From Planctomycetia bacterium (lineage in GTDB: Bacteria > Planctomycetota > UBA8108 > UBA1146), in NCBI GenBank assembly GCA_012269595.1, contig JAAXJX010000055.1:1-44054 (forward strand): 44,054 bases of DNA, read 5' to 3'. This document shows, piece after piece, positions 14,845 through 22,758 of this stretch (positions within the stretch are counted from its first letter, which is position 1; each line of letters starts with the position of its first letter). The notes under the pieces are model-generated. The model did not search any database. It was not told where the DNA came from and was given only the letters and a program-made list of their open reading frames with translations. The position numbers were made by a program, and so were the translations under genes.

Positions 14845-16224
14845 TTGGCTGAAGACTCATTGAGCATTTCGGGTACAGGATCTGATGAAGATTTCCGCAT
14901 GCTTTCTCGCAAGGAGGAGGGCTACCAACCTCCACGGCTGATGACAGAAATCGAACCCACAGGCGGAATCATCCGCCAACGGTGGGAAGATTTCCGTGTG
15001 AAAGAGATTCCACTCTATACCCCCTGTGGATCAGGTGAGCACCTTTATCTGACCATCGAGAAGCGCAATCGAACCACCTTGCAGGCACGCAATCATCTTG
15101 CCCGCGTCTTTGAAGTTTCACCGGATGACGTGGGATTTGCGGGATTCAAGGACAAGCGTGCCGTCACTTCCCAAACCTTTTCAATCCCGGTGCTTTCTGA
15201 TCGAAAGGTGCCAGAGGTCGAGGAGCACTGGATTGAGGTACTGGAAGTTCAGAGGCACAAAAACAAAATCCGGACGGGACATTTGCAGGGAAACCGGTTT
15301 GAAATCCTGATCCGTGAAACCCGGCCGGATTGTCTAGAGGATACCCGCAAGGTTTTGCAGTCGGTCGCCCAGAGTGGCCTGCCCAATTTTTATGGCCCCC
15401 AACGCTTTGGCATGCATGGAGATGGCGCAAGGGTGGGGTCCGCATTGTTGAGAAGGCAGGTCGACGAAGCCGTCCATCTGCTCCTTGGCCCCCGTGAAGG
15501 AGTGGATGAAGAATACCGGCATGCCTTTGCTTCAGGGGACATCCAGAAGTCTCTTCAGCTCCTGCCGCCGGGGAGAAGTACAGAACTTTCACTGTTGAAG
15601 TCTTTCAGGTCTCACCCGGGAAACATGCGTGCTGCCGCTCGCAGAATCCCCCGTCCTTTACGCAAGATGTACTATTCCGCCTATCAGTCTGAATTATTCA
15701 ACTGGGTCCTGATCGAGCGGATGATGAGAAGCCCGGACGGATTCCACATGCCGTGGGGGGGTGACATCTGCCAACTGGAGGGTCGTCGATCCCGATTCCA
15801 TGTGGAGACAGACCCCGTGGCCCTGGAAAGGGAGCGTGAGCGTGCCCGCGCCGGTGAGATCTCGCCGACAGGTCCGATTTTTGGTCGCAAAATGAAGTTG
15901 CCGACCGGCGTCTCCGGACAGATCGAGGCTCAGGTCCTCGAGTCGGAGGGTCTGCGGCCCGAATCATGGTTGTCACACGTCAAGGGTCTGGATCTGGATG
16001 GTTCGCGACGCCCATTGAGAGTGCCGGTGGCTGATCCGGAAGCAGAGTGGGTGGACGGAGAAGGATTGTGGTTGAGGTTCGGATTGCCTGCAGGGTCTTT
16101 TGCGACAACGTTGCTCGATCAGGTGATGGGGCCTGAAGCCGCAAACAAAGAAACCCCCGGAATCGATGCCGATTCCGGAGGTATCACTGGAGAAAATTCC
16201 GAAGATCACCCCGACGAAAACTGA
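14845..16224 (+). CDS. truD: tRNA pseudouridine synthase TruD
   Basis: TruD converts U13 of certain tRNAs to pseudouridine. The 459-residue protein is longer than the E. coli enzyme (349). The catalytic Asp lies in GFAGFKDKRAVTSQ (about residues 98-111). Other family segments are GLPNFYGPQRFGMHGDGA and RPLRKMYYSAYQSELFNWVL, then the TRUD insertion and a closing segment LRFGLPAGSFATTLLDQVMG. The last 30 residues are an acidic, low-complexity tail. The proposed start is TTG at 14845 with AAGGGG five bases upstream. An ATG about 18 codons later is possible. The 3' end also carries the terminator of the opposing gene. Confidence 0.92.
   Translation: MAEDSLSISGTGSDEDFRMLSRKEEGYQPPRLMTEIEPTGGIIRQRWEDFRVKEIPLYTPCGSGEHLYLTIEKRNRTTLQARNHLARVFEVSPDDVGFAGFKDKRAVTSQTFSIPVLSDRKVPEVEEHWIEVLEVQRHKNKIRTGHLQGNRFEILIRETRPDCLEDTRKVLQSVAQSGLPNFYGPQRFGMHGDGARVGSALLRRQVDEAVHLLLGPREGVDEEYRHAFASGDIQKSLQLLPPGRSTELSLLKSFRSHPGNMRAAARRIPRPLRKMYYSAYQSELFNWVLIERMMRSPDGFHMPWGGDICQLEGRRSRFHVETDPVALERERERARAGEISPTGPIFGRKMKLPTGVSGQIEAQVLESEGLRPESWLSHVKGLDLDGSRRPLRVPVADPEAEWVDGEGLWLRFGLPAGSFATTLLDQVMGPEAANKETPGIDADSGGITGENSEDHPDEN
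16145..16178 (-). terminator. Terminator for the greA-like gene, inside the truD 3' end
   Basis: A perfect 9-bp inverted repeat, CCGGAATCG (16157-16165) and CGATTCCGG (16170-16178), has a four-base loop. Read on the minus strand it is followed by GGGTTTCTTTGTTT, a U-rich tail. It lies about 60 bases past the minus-strand stop at 16239 and within the last codons of truD on the plus strand, so coding sequence doubles as a terminator. Confidence 0.7.
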
Positions 16225-16238
16225 TCCTTCTCAGGGGC

Positions 16239-18446
16239 TCATTTTGCGACAGGCACTTCACCCTTCTCAATGCTGATGATCTTGAAGGATTGGGTTCCGG
16301 TGGGAAGCTCCACCTCAAACTCGTCACCCTGCTTCTTTTGCAACAGCGCGGTACCCAGCGGGGACAGGTATGAGAGAACGCCTTCATCAGGGCCTCCATC
16401 CCAGGGGCCGAGAATCGAGTAGGTCACTTCACTGTCATTGGCGTTGGAATGGATCGTCACCCGACTTCCCAGGCTGACTTGGTCTGTGGTGGCCTTGTCG
16501 GGGTCGATGATCTGTGAACGGTCCAGATCCGCCTGCAACTCAAGGACTCTCCTGTTGAGGTTTTCGCGTTCCTCAATTGCGGCGGTGTATTCAGCGTTCT
16601 CACTCAAGTCACCCAGGGCCGCCGCATCTCCGACAGCCTTGTAGATCTCCGGCAGTTTGACGTTTCTCAACTCCTCCAACTCTTTGCTGACTCGCTCGAT
16701 CCCAAAAGTAGTCGAGTAAATCGCATTCGAGGAGGTCGAGGCTGCCTGAGTCTGCTTCATTCCAGCCAATACCTTTGGGAACTTGCGCAGAATGACGGCT
16801 TTGAGTTTTTCGATGTTGGCATCGCTAATGGTTCTGAGGCTGACGATCAGGTTATAGATTTCCCGGGCATCATGGATTTGACATTGTTCGAGAGTCCGGT
16901 TGAGCATGTTGAACGGCTTGGCCGTCAGATGCTGACGATACCTTTTGACAGTGCGCGCGAGATCCGGGGTTTCCTTGTTGGAAAGTTCCAATGCCAGTCG
17001 ATCGAGAAGGGAGAGGCATTGGCGGACGAGATCTGGAGTGGAGACTCCGTCGAGCATGGGGAAGTCTGCGGTGTTTGAAGCTGTGGCCCTGCGAGCAAGG
17101 AAGAGATACAGAAGTGGTGATTTGCCGGGCTGCCTCAGGGTGTCGATGGCAATCTCGTGCAAGACTTCCATTCTTTGTTCGTTGCGGAATTTTTCAATCA
17201 ACAACTCACGAAGGGTATCGTCCGCGGCCATGAACAACTCCTCGGAGTTGTTGGCGAACTCGTCCGGGTTGAGCTTGATGAGAATGTCGAGAGTTTCGTG
17301 AATCTCATCTTCTCTGGAAATGTTGTTGAGCAGATTGGCGACATTTTTTTCCTTGATCGCCAACGCACCGATGGCCATTTCTTCCTGACCGTTACTGGCA
17401 TGCTCTCGCAAAAGCAGAAGTGCGGAGACTCTTTCGGACCGGGGAAGGTCTCCACGGTCGACGTCCCTGCGCAATCGTGAGAACCCTTCTTCGAGACTGG
17501 AGATCTGGTCGGGCCCCAACTCGGCGATGGCTTCACGGATGGACTGCAGCAACTCGGACGGATTCAAGCCCTTGAACTTGCGGCTGAGGCTCGTGTCCAG
17601 ATCGTCAGGAGTATCGAGGAGGTAGAGTTCGTTGTTTTTGCCACCGGTCTGGCCGACAAGGCTGTCCTTCTTGAGGGCATTGCGGGTGCGGGACCACCAT
17701 TTGCTCCAGGAGGTCGCAGGAATCGCGGTCCCTGCAATCAAATCCTTGACCCTTGGAAGGGGCAGGGGCTTGCTGCTGGTGCGCAGGGCCAGCTTGATCA
17801 ATTCCACCGGCTCTTCTTCAGCCAGTCGCTTCAACTCTTCCGGTTTGCGCCAGGCCATGATGAGGAAGTGGTCATGGTCGAGGGGAGTGCATACCTGAGG
17901 CAAGGCCTCCAGCTTCATGGAGTGCCCCTCCTTTTTCTCGAAGTCGATGATGGCCATCTCGGTTTTGGAGTCGAGGGACTTGACCTCACCCACACCCCAG
18001 CCGGAGCGGTGCTTGACGAAGGACCCCGGTTGATAGTGGACCATTCTCTTGAAGAGAGGGATGACTTCGCCGGGGCGAGTCCCTTTCATCAGGCCTGAGT
18101 TTTCAACACATGCATCAAAACCGTCAATGTGTCCGAAGTGTTCTTTGTAACTGTTCAGAAGGAGTTGTCTCATGTCCTCACTGCGTGGCAGGGTACAGGC
18201 GAGAGTTTCGATGAACTCCAGTTTCTTTTCGGGAACCAATGAGTCGGCATTTCCTGACTGATAGATCAACTCCATCATCTGACCGGCGCGTTCTTCATGT
18301 CCCTGGGAAATGGCCGACTTTGCTGCGACCAGGTAGTCCGGAAATTTGGTACTGCCTCCCTCGATGGCATCCAGCCAGGCTTCTTCGTAGTCGTCCCAGG
18401 ACTGGTCTTTCAGAGCGCGTTCGGTTCGATCGAGGAATTGAGACAT
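16239..18446 (-). CDS. Giant GreA-like transcription factor with long N-terminal domain
   Basis: A 735-residue protein. The last 160 residues are a complete GreA: the N-terminal coiled coil (ELEELRNVKLPEIYKAV) with its acidic tip in LGDLSENAEY, followed by the FKBP-like C-terminal domain (VSLGSRVTIHS, SYLSPLGTALLQKK). GreA enters the RNA polymerase secondary channel and stimulates cleavage of backtracked RNA. The Asp and Glu needed for this are present. Ordinary GreA is about 158 residues. The first 570 include helical repeats and a beta segment (FVKHRSGWGVGEVKSLD) that looks like an SH3 or CarD-like fold. Large GreA proteins of this kind occur in Chlamydiae and, as I recall, some Planctomycetota. 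AGGACGG precedes the ATG at 18446. It follows hutI by 37 bases. Confidence 0.85.
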   Translation of the reverse strand: MSQFLDRTERALKDQSWDDYEEAWLDAIEGGSTKFPDYLVAAKSAISQGHEERAGQMMELIYQSGNADSLVPEKKLEFIETLACTLPRSEDMRQLLLNSYKEHFGHIDGFDACVENSGLMKGTRPGEVIPLFKRMVHYQPGSFVKHRSGWGVGEVKSLDSKTEMAIIDFEKKEGHSMKLEALPQVCTPLDHDHFLIMAWRKPEELKRLAEEEPVELIKLALRTSSKPLPLPRVKDLIAGTAIPATSWSKWWSRTRNALKKDSLVGQTGGKNNELYLLDTPDDLDTSLSRKFKGLNPSELLQSIREAIAELGPDQISSLEEGFSRLRRDVDRGDLPRSERVSALLLLREHASNGQEEMAIGALAIKEKNVANLLNNISREDEIHETLDILIKLNPDEFANNSEELFMAADDTLRELLIEKFRNEQRMEVLHEIAIDTLRQPGKSPLLYLFLARRATASNTADFPMLDGVSTPDLVRQCLSLLDRLALELSNKETPDLARTVKRYRQHLTAKPFNMLNRTLEQCQIHDAREIYNLIVSLRTISDANIEKLKAVILRKFPKVLAGMKQTQAASTSSNAIYSTTFGIERVSKELEELRNVKLPEIYKAVGDAAALGDLSENAEYTAAIEERENLNRRVLELQADLDRSQIIDPDKATTDQVSLGSRVTIHSNANDSEVTYSILGPWDGGPDEGVLSYLSPLGTALLQKKQGDEFEVELPTGTQSFKIISIEKGEVPVAK

Positions 18447-18483
18447 CTTGTTCCGTCCTATAAGCACCAGAGGTGCTCTCTCA

Positions 18484-19716
18484 TCAACTGTTGGCCGATG
18501 CGTCAGATATCCGACGCCCACCTGCCCACACACTTCTCTTCAGATTATTTGCAAACTCGTAAACCAACTGATTCTCGTCTGCGGCATCCCACAGAATCAG
18601 ATCGGCGCTTTTCCCTGTTTCCAGAGATCCACATGATTTTTCCCTGCCGAGGGCAAAAGCACCACCGAAAGTGGAAGCTTCGATGGCCTCAATCGGAGTC
18701 ATCCCCATCCGCTGTACCGCCAATCCAATGATCAGCAGCATGCTCTCGACGGTGCATGAACCGGGATTCCGATCCGTTGCCAGGGCCACACGAAGCCCGG
18801 AATCCAGCATTTGGCGAGCGGGTGCGTATCCGGGTTTCGACAGGTAAAAGGTCGTTCCGGGCAAAAGGGTCGCGACCACTCCCGCTTCCTTCATTGCGGC
18901 AATCCCCTCTGGAGGGGTCTTCATCAGGTGGTCTGCACTGACTGCGCCCACTTCAGCCGCAACGGTGGACCCTCCTGAGGCGGCCATCTCGTCGGCATGA
19001 ATCTTGGGTTTCAGTCCGTGTCGTTTACCCGCTTCAAGGACCATGCGGCTCTCGTCCGGGTCAAAGACTCCCCGTTCACAGAAAACGTCACAGAACTCTG
19101 CGAGTCCCTCTTCTGCCACTGCAGGAATCATTTCCTCGCATACCAGCTTCAGATATCCGGCTTTGTCCTGTCGATACTCATCCGGGGTTTCATGAGCTCC
19201 CATGAACGTGGCAACAATCTGTGCAGGGCAATCCTTGGCCAATTCGCGGATAGCACGGAGCATTCGCAACTCGGTTTCGAGGTCAAGTCCGTAGCCACTC
19301 TTGATTTCGATGGTGGTTGAACCCGCTGCCATCATGCGAGCGAGCCGGGGTCGAGCCTGATCGACGAGATCTTCCAGGGAAGTTTCCCGGGTCATGCGAA
19401 CCGAGGCGCGGATTCCGCCCCCGGCAGCGGCAATATCTTCGTAGTCCGCACCCGCACACCTTTGAACAAATTCGGAGGATCGATCTCCACCGAAGACGAG
19501 GTGGGTATGGGAATCCACGAATCCCGGTGTGATCAGCTTGCCGCTGGCATCGACCTCTTCGTCGGGATGGAAAAGACCGGCGATTTCACTCGCCGGTCCC
19601 ATGGCTTTGATTTTTCCAGAGTCGATCGCGATCGAAACGCCTTCGTGAACTCCTGAACTTCCGGAGATCACCCTGCTGGCGTTGGAGAGGAGGAGATCGA
19701 TGCGTTCTGGTGTCAT
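18484..19716 (-). CDS. hutI: Imidazolonepropionase HutI
   Basis: This 410-residue amidohydrolase opens the ring of imidazolonepropionate to formiminoglutamate, the third step of histidine breakdown. Metal-binding residues appear in [16 protein letters not shown] (about 68-83), the later histidines in MGAHETP and IHADEMA, and the Asp in [27 protein letters not shown] is a strong family segment. Length is typical. It overlaps the end of hutU by four bases (ATGA), so the two are coupled. hutH is not in the window. Confidence 0.95.
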   Translation of the reverse strand: MTPERIDLLLSNASRVISGSSGVHEGVSIAIDSGKIKAMGPASEIAGLFHPDEEVDASGKLITPGFVDSHTHLVFGGDRSSEFVQRCAGADYEDIAAAGGGIRASVRMTRETSLEDLVDQARPRLARMMAAGSTTIEIKSGYGLDLETELRMLRAIRELAKDCPAQIVATFMGAHETPDEYRQDKAGYLKLVCEEMIPAVAEEGLAEFCDVFCERGVFDPDESRMVLEAGKRHGLKPKIHADEMAASGGSTVAAEVGAVSADHLMKTPPEGIAAMKEAGVVATLLPGTTFYLSKPGYAPARQMLDSGLRVALATDRNPGSCTVESMLLIIGLAVQRMGMTPIEAIEASTFGGAFALGREKSCGSLETGKSADLILWDAADENQLVYEFANNLKRSVWAGGRRISDASANS

Positions 19717-21401
19717 CGGTGTCGGTCTCGATTCATGGGAACCCAGACGTCCTGCTCCTCGGCGAAGGTCTTCGCTTCCTCATATCCAGCGTCGACATGT
19801 CTCCAGACACCCATTCCCGGGTCATTGGTCAGGACCCGTTCAAGGCGTTGGGCTGCTTCCTCTGTTCCGTCTGCGACGACGACCATGCCAGCATGGATCG
19901 AGTTGCCGATTCCGACGCCTCCTCCATGGTGGAGGGAGACCCAGGTGGCACCACTGGCGGTGTTGAGCATCAGGTTGAGGAGGGGCCAGTCAGCGATGGC
20001 ATCCGATCCGTCGAGCATCGCTTCTGTTTCCCGGTTGGGGGAGGCCACTGAACCGCAATCGAGATGATCCCTGCCGATGACGATCGGAGCGGAGATCTCA
20101 CCGCTGGCGACCAGTTCATTGATTCTCAATCCCAATCGGGCTCTTTCACCGTAACCGAGCCAGCAGATCCTTGAAGGAAGTCCCTGGAATTGAATCCGCT
20201 CGCGAGCGGTCCGAATCCAGTGACACAGGTGCTCATCTTCGGGGAACAGTTCGAGAACCGCCTCATCGGTGCGGTAGATATCTTCAGGATCTCCACTGAG
20301 TGCGACCCAGCGGAAAGGACCCTTGCCGCGGCAGAAGAGGGGACGCACGTAGGCCGGCACAAATCCGGGGTAGTCGAAAGCATTCTCGAGACCGGCGTCC
20401 TGCGCTTGCCCACGGAGGTTGTTTCCGTAGTCGAAGCAGATCGATCCGGCATTCATCAAGCCGATGATGGCCTCGCAGTGTCTGCGCATCGAATCCCTGG
20501 AAAGTTCTTCGTATTGATCCGGGTCTTCCGTTCTCAGCCGATCCGCTTCGGTGCAGGAAACCTGATCGGGGATGTAGCCATCGAGAGCGTCATGGGCACT
20601 GGTCTGGTCGGTCACCATATCGGGGACGATGCCGCGGCGAAGAATTTCCGGGACGATCTGGGCCGCATTGCCGAGAAGTCCTACGGAACGGGCTTCTCCT
20701 GCGTCGCACAGCTCTTTGATCCGGTTCAGTGCTTCATCGAGATCCTCGTAGGACTCATCGAGATAGCGGGTTTCCAGTCGACGCTGAATGCGGGCGGGAT
20801 CCACTTCAATATTCAGGGAGACCGCTCCGGCAATGGAAGCCGCCAGAGGCTGGGCACCGCCCATGCCGCCCAATCCGGCAGTCAGGATCCAGCGCCCCTT
20901 CAGGTTGCCTCCAAAATGTTGGCGACCCGCTTCGACGAAGGTCTCATAGGTCCCCTGAAGGATCCCCTGGGTTCCGATGTAAATCCAGGAACCGGCGGTC
21001 ATTTGTCCGTACATCATCAGGCCTTCAGCCTCGAGGCGACGGAACTCCTGAATCGTTCCCCAACGCGGGACCAGATTGGAGTTGGCGATGAGAACCCGTG
21101 GAGCGTCGGGGTGGGTTTTGGCAACGCCCACCGGTTTTCCACTTTGAACCAGAAGAGTTTCGTCGGGGGCCATCTCCTTGAGAGTTTTGCAAATGGCCTC
21201 AAAGCAGTCCCAGTTGCGGGCAGCCTTGCCTGAGCCTCCGTAGACCACCAGACGATCCGGGTCTTCGGCCACTTCAGGGTCGAGGTTGTTCATGAGCATT
21301 CTCAGGGGAGCCTCAGTCAGCCAACTGGAGCAGGAGATTTCCTGTCCACGGGGAGCACGAACAGTGCGGGCTGAGCCGACAGTTTCTTGATTCGAAGACA
21401 T
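19713..21401 (-). CDS. hutU: Urocanate hydratase HutU
   Basis: A 562-residue urocanase, which uses tightly bound NAD+ as an electrophile to hydrate urocanate in the second step of histidine catabolism. Family features include [18 protein letters not shown], the NAD-binding [17 protein letters not shown], and [17 protein letters not shown] containing the active-site Cys. The C-terminal part [23 protein letters not shown] is also typical. The start has GGAAAGG seven bases before the ATG. It is the first gene of a minus-strand run hutU-hutI-greA-like and diverges from ispH across 269 bases. Confidence 0.96.
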   Translation of the reverse strand: MSSNQETVGSARTVRAPRGQEISCSSWLTEAPLRMLMNNLDPEVAEDPDRLVVYGGSGKAARNWDCFEAICKTLKEMAPDETLLVQSGKPVGVAKTHPDAPRVLIANSNLVPRWGTIQEFRRLEAEGLMMYGQMTAGSWIYIGTQGILQGTYETFVEAGRQHFGGNLKGRWILTAGLGGMGGAQPLAASIAGAVSLNIEVDPARIQRRLETRYLDESYEDLDEALNRIKELCDAGEARSVGLLGNAAQIVPEILRRGIVPDMVTDQTSAHDALDGYIPDQVSCTEADRLRTEDPDQYEELSRDSMRRHCEAIIGLMNAGSICFDYGNNLRGQAQDAGLENAFDYPGFVPAYVRPLFCRGKGPFRWVALSGDPEDIYRTDEAVLELFPEDEHLCHWIRTARERIQFQGLPSRICWLGYGERARLGLRINELVASGEISAPIVIGRDHLDCGSVASPNRETEAMLDGSDAIADWPLLNLMLNTASGATWVSLHHGGGVGIGNSIHAGMVVVADGTEEAAQRLERVLTNDPGMGVWRHVDAGYEEAKTFAEEQDVWVPMNRDRHR

Positions 21402-21567
21402 GGGGGATGCCTTTCCACCGGGTCTGAACTCTTCCCGGTCAACTTTGATGTCACCTCATTCTCTGGGGTGATGCAACCAAAACAGAATCGATCATCGGAG
21501 TTGACTGGACGATCCAAGAATGCTCGAAACTTGTCCGCCATATGTCACAATGGGAATCACTCGTGTA

Positions 21568-21624
21568 AGGCCTCGGCATCAGGCCTGCCAGTTCCCCGGA
21601 ACTGCCTTTCTCGAGAGGGCTCTC
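21568..21624 (+). promoter_or_regulatory. Three hairpins in the ispH leader
   Basis: Three inverted repeats follow one another 47-103 bases before ispH. They are AGGCCT-N7-AGGCCT (21568-21586), CAGTTCC-CC-GGAACTG (21589-21604) and GAGAG-GG-CTCTC (21613-21624). None is followed by a U-run, so they are not an ordinary terminator. They could form a structured leader RNA, and the middle one could be a protein-binding palindrome. I recognise no known riboswitch. Confidence 0.4.
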
Positions 21625-21670
21625 CGGAGGGACGAGCAGTATTGGTAGTGATCAGTGTAGAGGGAGTGAA

Positions 21671-22525
21671 ATGCACATAACCCGCGCAAAGGCATTCGGA
21701 ACCTGCTTCGGAGTCAGGGATGCCATCGAGGCGGCTCTGGATCCCTCTTTTTCCGGTGACCTCACGATTGTGGGTCAGCTGGTTCACAATCCTCAAACGG
21801 TTCAGAAACTGAAGGACCACGGTGTGCAGATCGTGGATTCCATCGACGACGAAATCTCCTCCAATAACGTCATGATTACAGCCCATGGAACTGCAGCCAG
21901 TGTCAAAACGGAACTGGAGTCGCGGGGCTACAACGTCTTCGACGCTTCCTGCCCACTGGTCCTGAGGGTGCATACTGCTGTCAGGCGCCTGGTTGACGAA
22001 GGTTGGCATCCGGTTGTCTTCGGCCAGAGTCAGCACGTGGAAGTCAGGGGGATCGTGGGTGATCTCGAGGATTTCACGGTCATTGGCGGTGAGGAAGACA
22101 TCGAAAAGCTCTCCACCCGAGACAGGATTGGAGTGGTCTGTCAGACAACCCACCGAATCCGTGATGCCCGCGAACTTCTTGACCAGATCCGTGCCCGTTT
22201 CCCGCAAATGGAAGTTCAGTTTGTGGATACCGTCTGCAAGCCGACCAAGGATCGACAAAGTGCGGTGGAAGAGTTGGCGGACGAACTCGCAGCGGTCAAT
22301 GGCTTGATGATTGTGGTGGGGGGGTACAACTCTTCCAACACCCGCAAGCTGCTGGAGGTCTGTAAGGAAAAGGGAGTTCCGGCGCACCATATCGAGAATG
22401 AGGACCAGCTGGAGCAGACCTGGTTTTCAGAGGTGGATCACGTCGGGATTACTGCCGGAACCTCCACTCCCCATGAGGTCGTCGACGCGGTTCACGACCG
22501 AATTGTCGTACTCTCCCCGAATTAA
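21671..22525 (+). CDS. ispH: 4-hydroxy-3-methylbut-2-enyl diphosphate reductase IspH
   Basis: IspH (LytB) is the [4Fe-4S] enzyme that makes IPP and DMAPP in the last step of the MEP isoprenoid pathway. The 284-residue protein has the three cluster cysteines in GTCFGVRDAIEAA, DASCPLVLRVH and VDTVCKPTKDRQ. Substrate-binding motifs are VHNPQTV, ITAHGTAASV, QTTHR, YNSSNTRKL and ITAGTSTP. It is slightly shorter than the E. coli enzyme (316) but has all key residues. AGGGAG precedes the ATG by about five bases. It stands alone, with hutU diverging upstream. Confidence 0.93.
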   Translation: MHITRAKAFGTCFGVRDAIEAALDPSFSGDLTIVGQLVHNPQTVQKLKDHGVQIVDSIDDEISSNNVMITAHGTAASVKTELESRGYNVFDASCPLVLRVHTAVRRLVDEGWHPVVFGQSQHVEVRGIVGDLEDFTVIGGEEDIEKLSTRDRIGVVCQTTHRIRDARELLDQIRARFPQMEVQFVDTVCKPTKDRQSAVEELADELAAVNGLMIVVGGYNSSNTRKLLEVCKEKGVPAHHIENEDQLEQTWFSEVDHVGITAGTSTPHEVVDAVHDRIVVLSPN

Positions 22526-22577
22526 AGGGGGCGTCGCAGACTATGGGCAGGCCCCTCCCGAATTGCGGTATCAGGTC

Positions 22578-22614
22578 ATAAATACCGGAACTGACCGACT
22601 TTGCCGGTGTTTAT
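22578..22614 (+). repeat. Inverted repeat between ispH and the sugar-dehydrogenase-like gene
   Basis: ATAAATACCGG (22578-22588) pairs with CCGGTGTTTAT (22604-22614) over 11 positions with one G-U pair and a 15-base loop. It lies about 50 bases after the ispH stop. No T-run follows, so it could be a weak terminator, an RNA 3' stabiliser or a protein-binding site. Confidence 0.4.
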
Positions 22615-22758
22615 CCGCCATGGCATGATGAAATCCTGTGGAATGTCGAGAACTCAACCCGCTTTTGATACGATTGGTGGGGTATTACACAGCCCCAGAG
22701 TCCAGACCGTCAGACGAGATCCAATCCTCTCTCTGCGGTCCATTTGAATGGAAGATAG

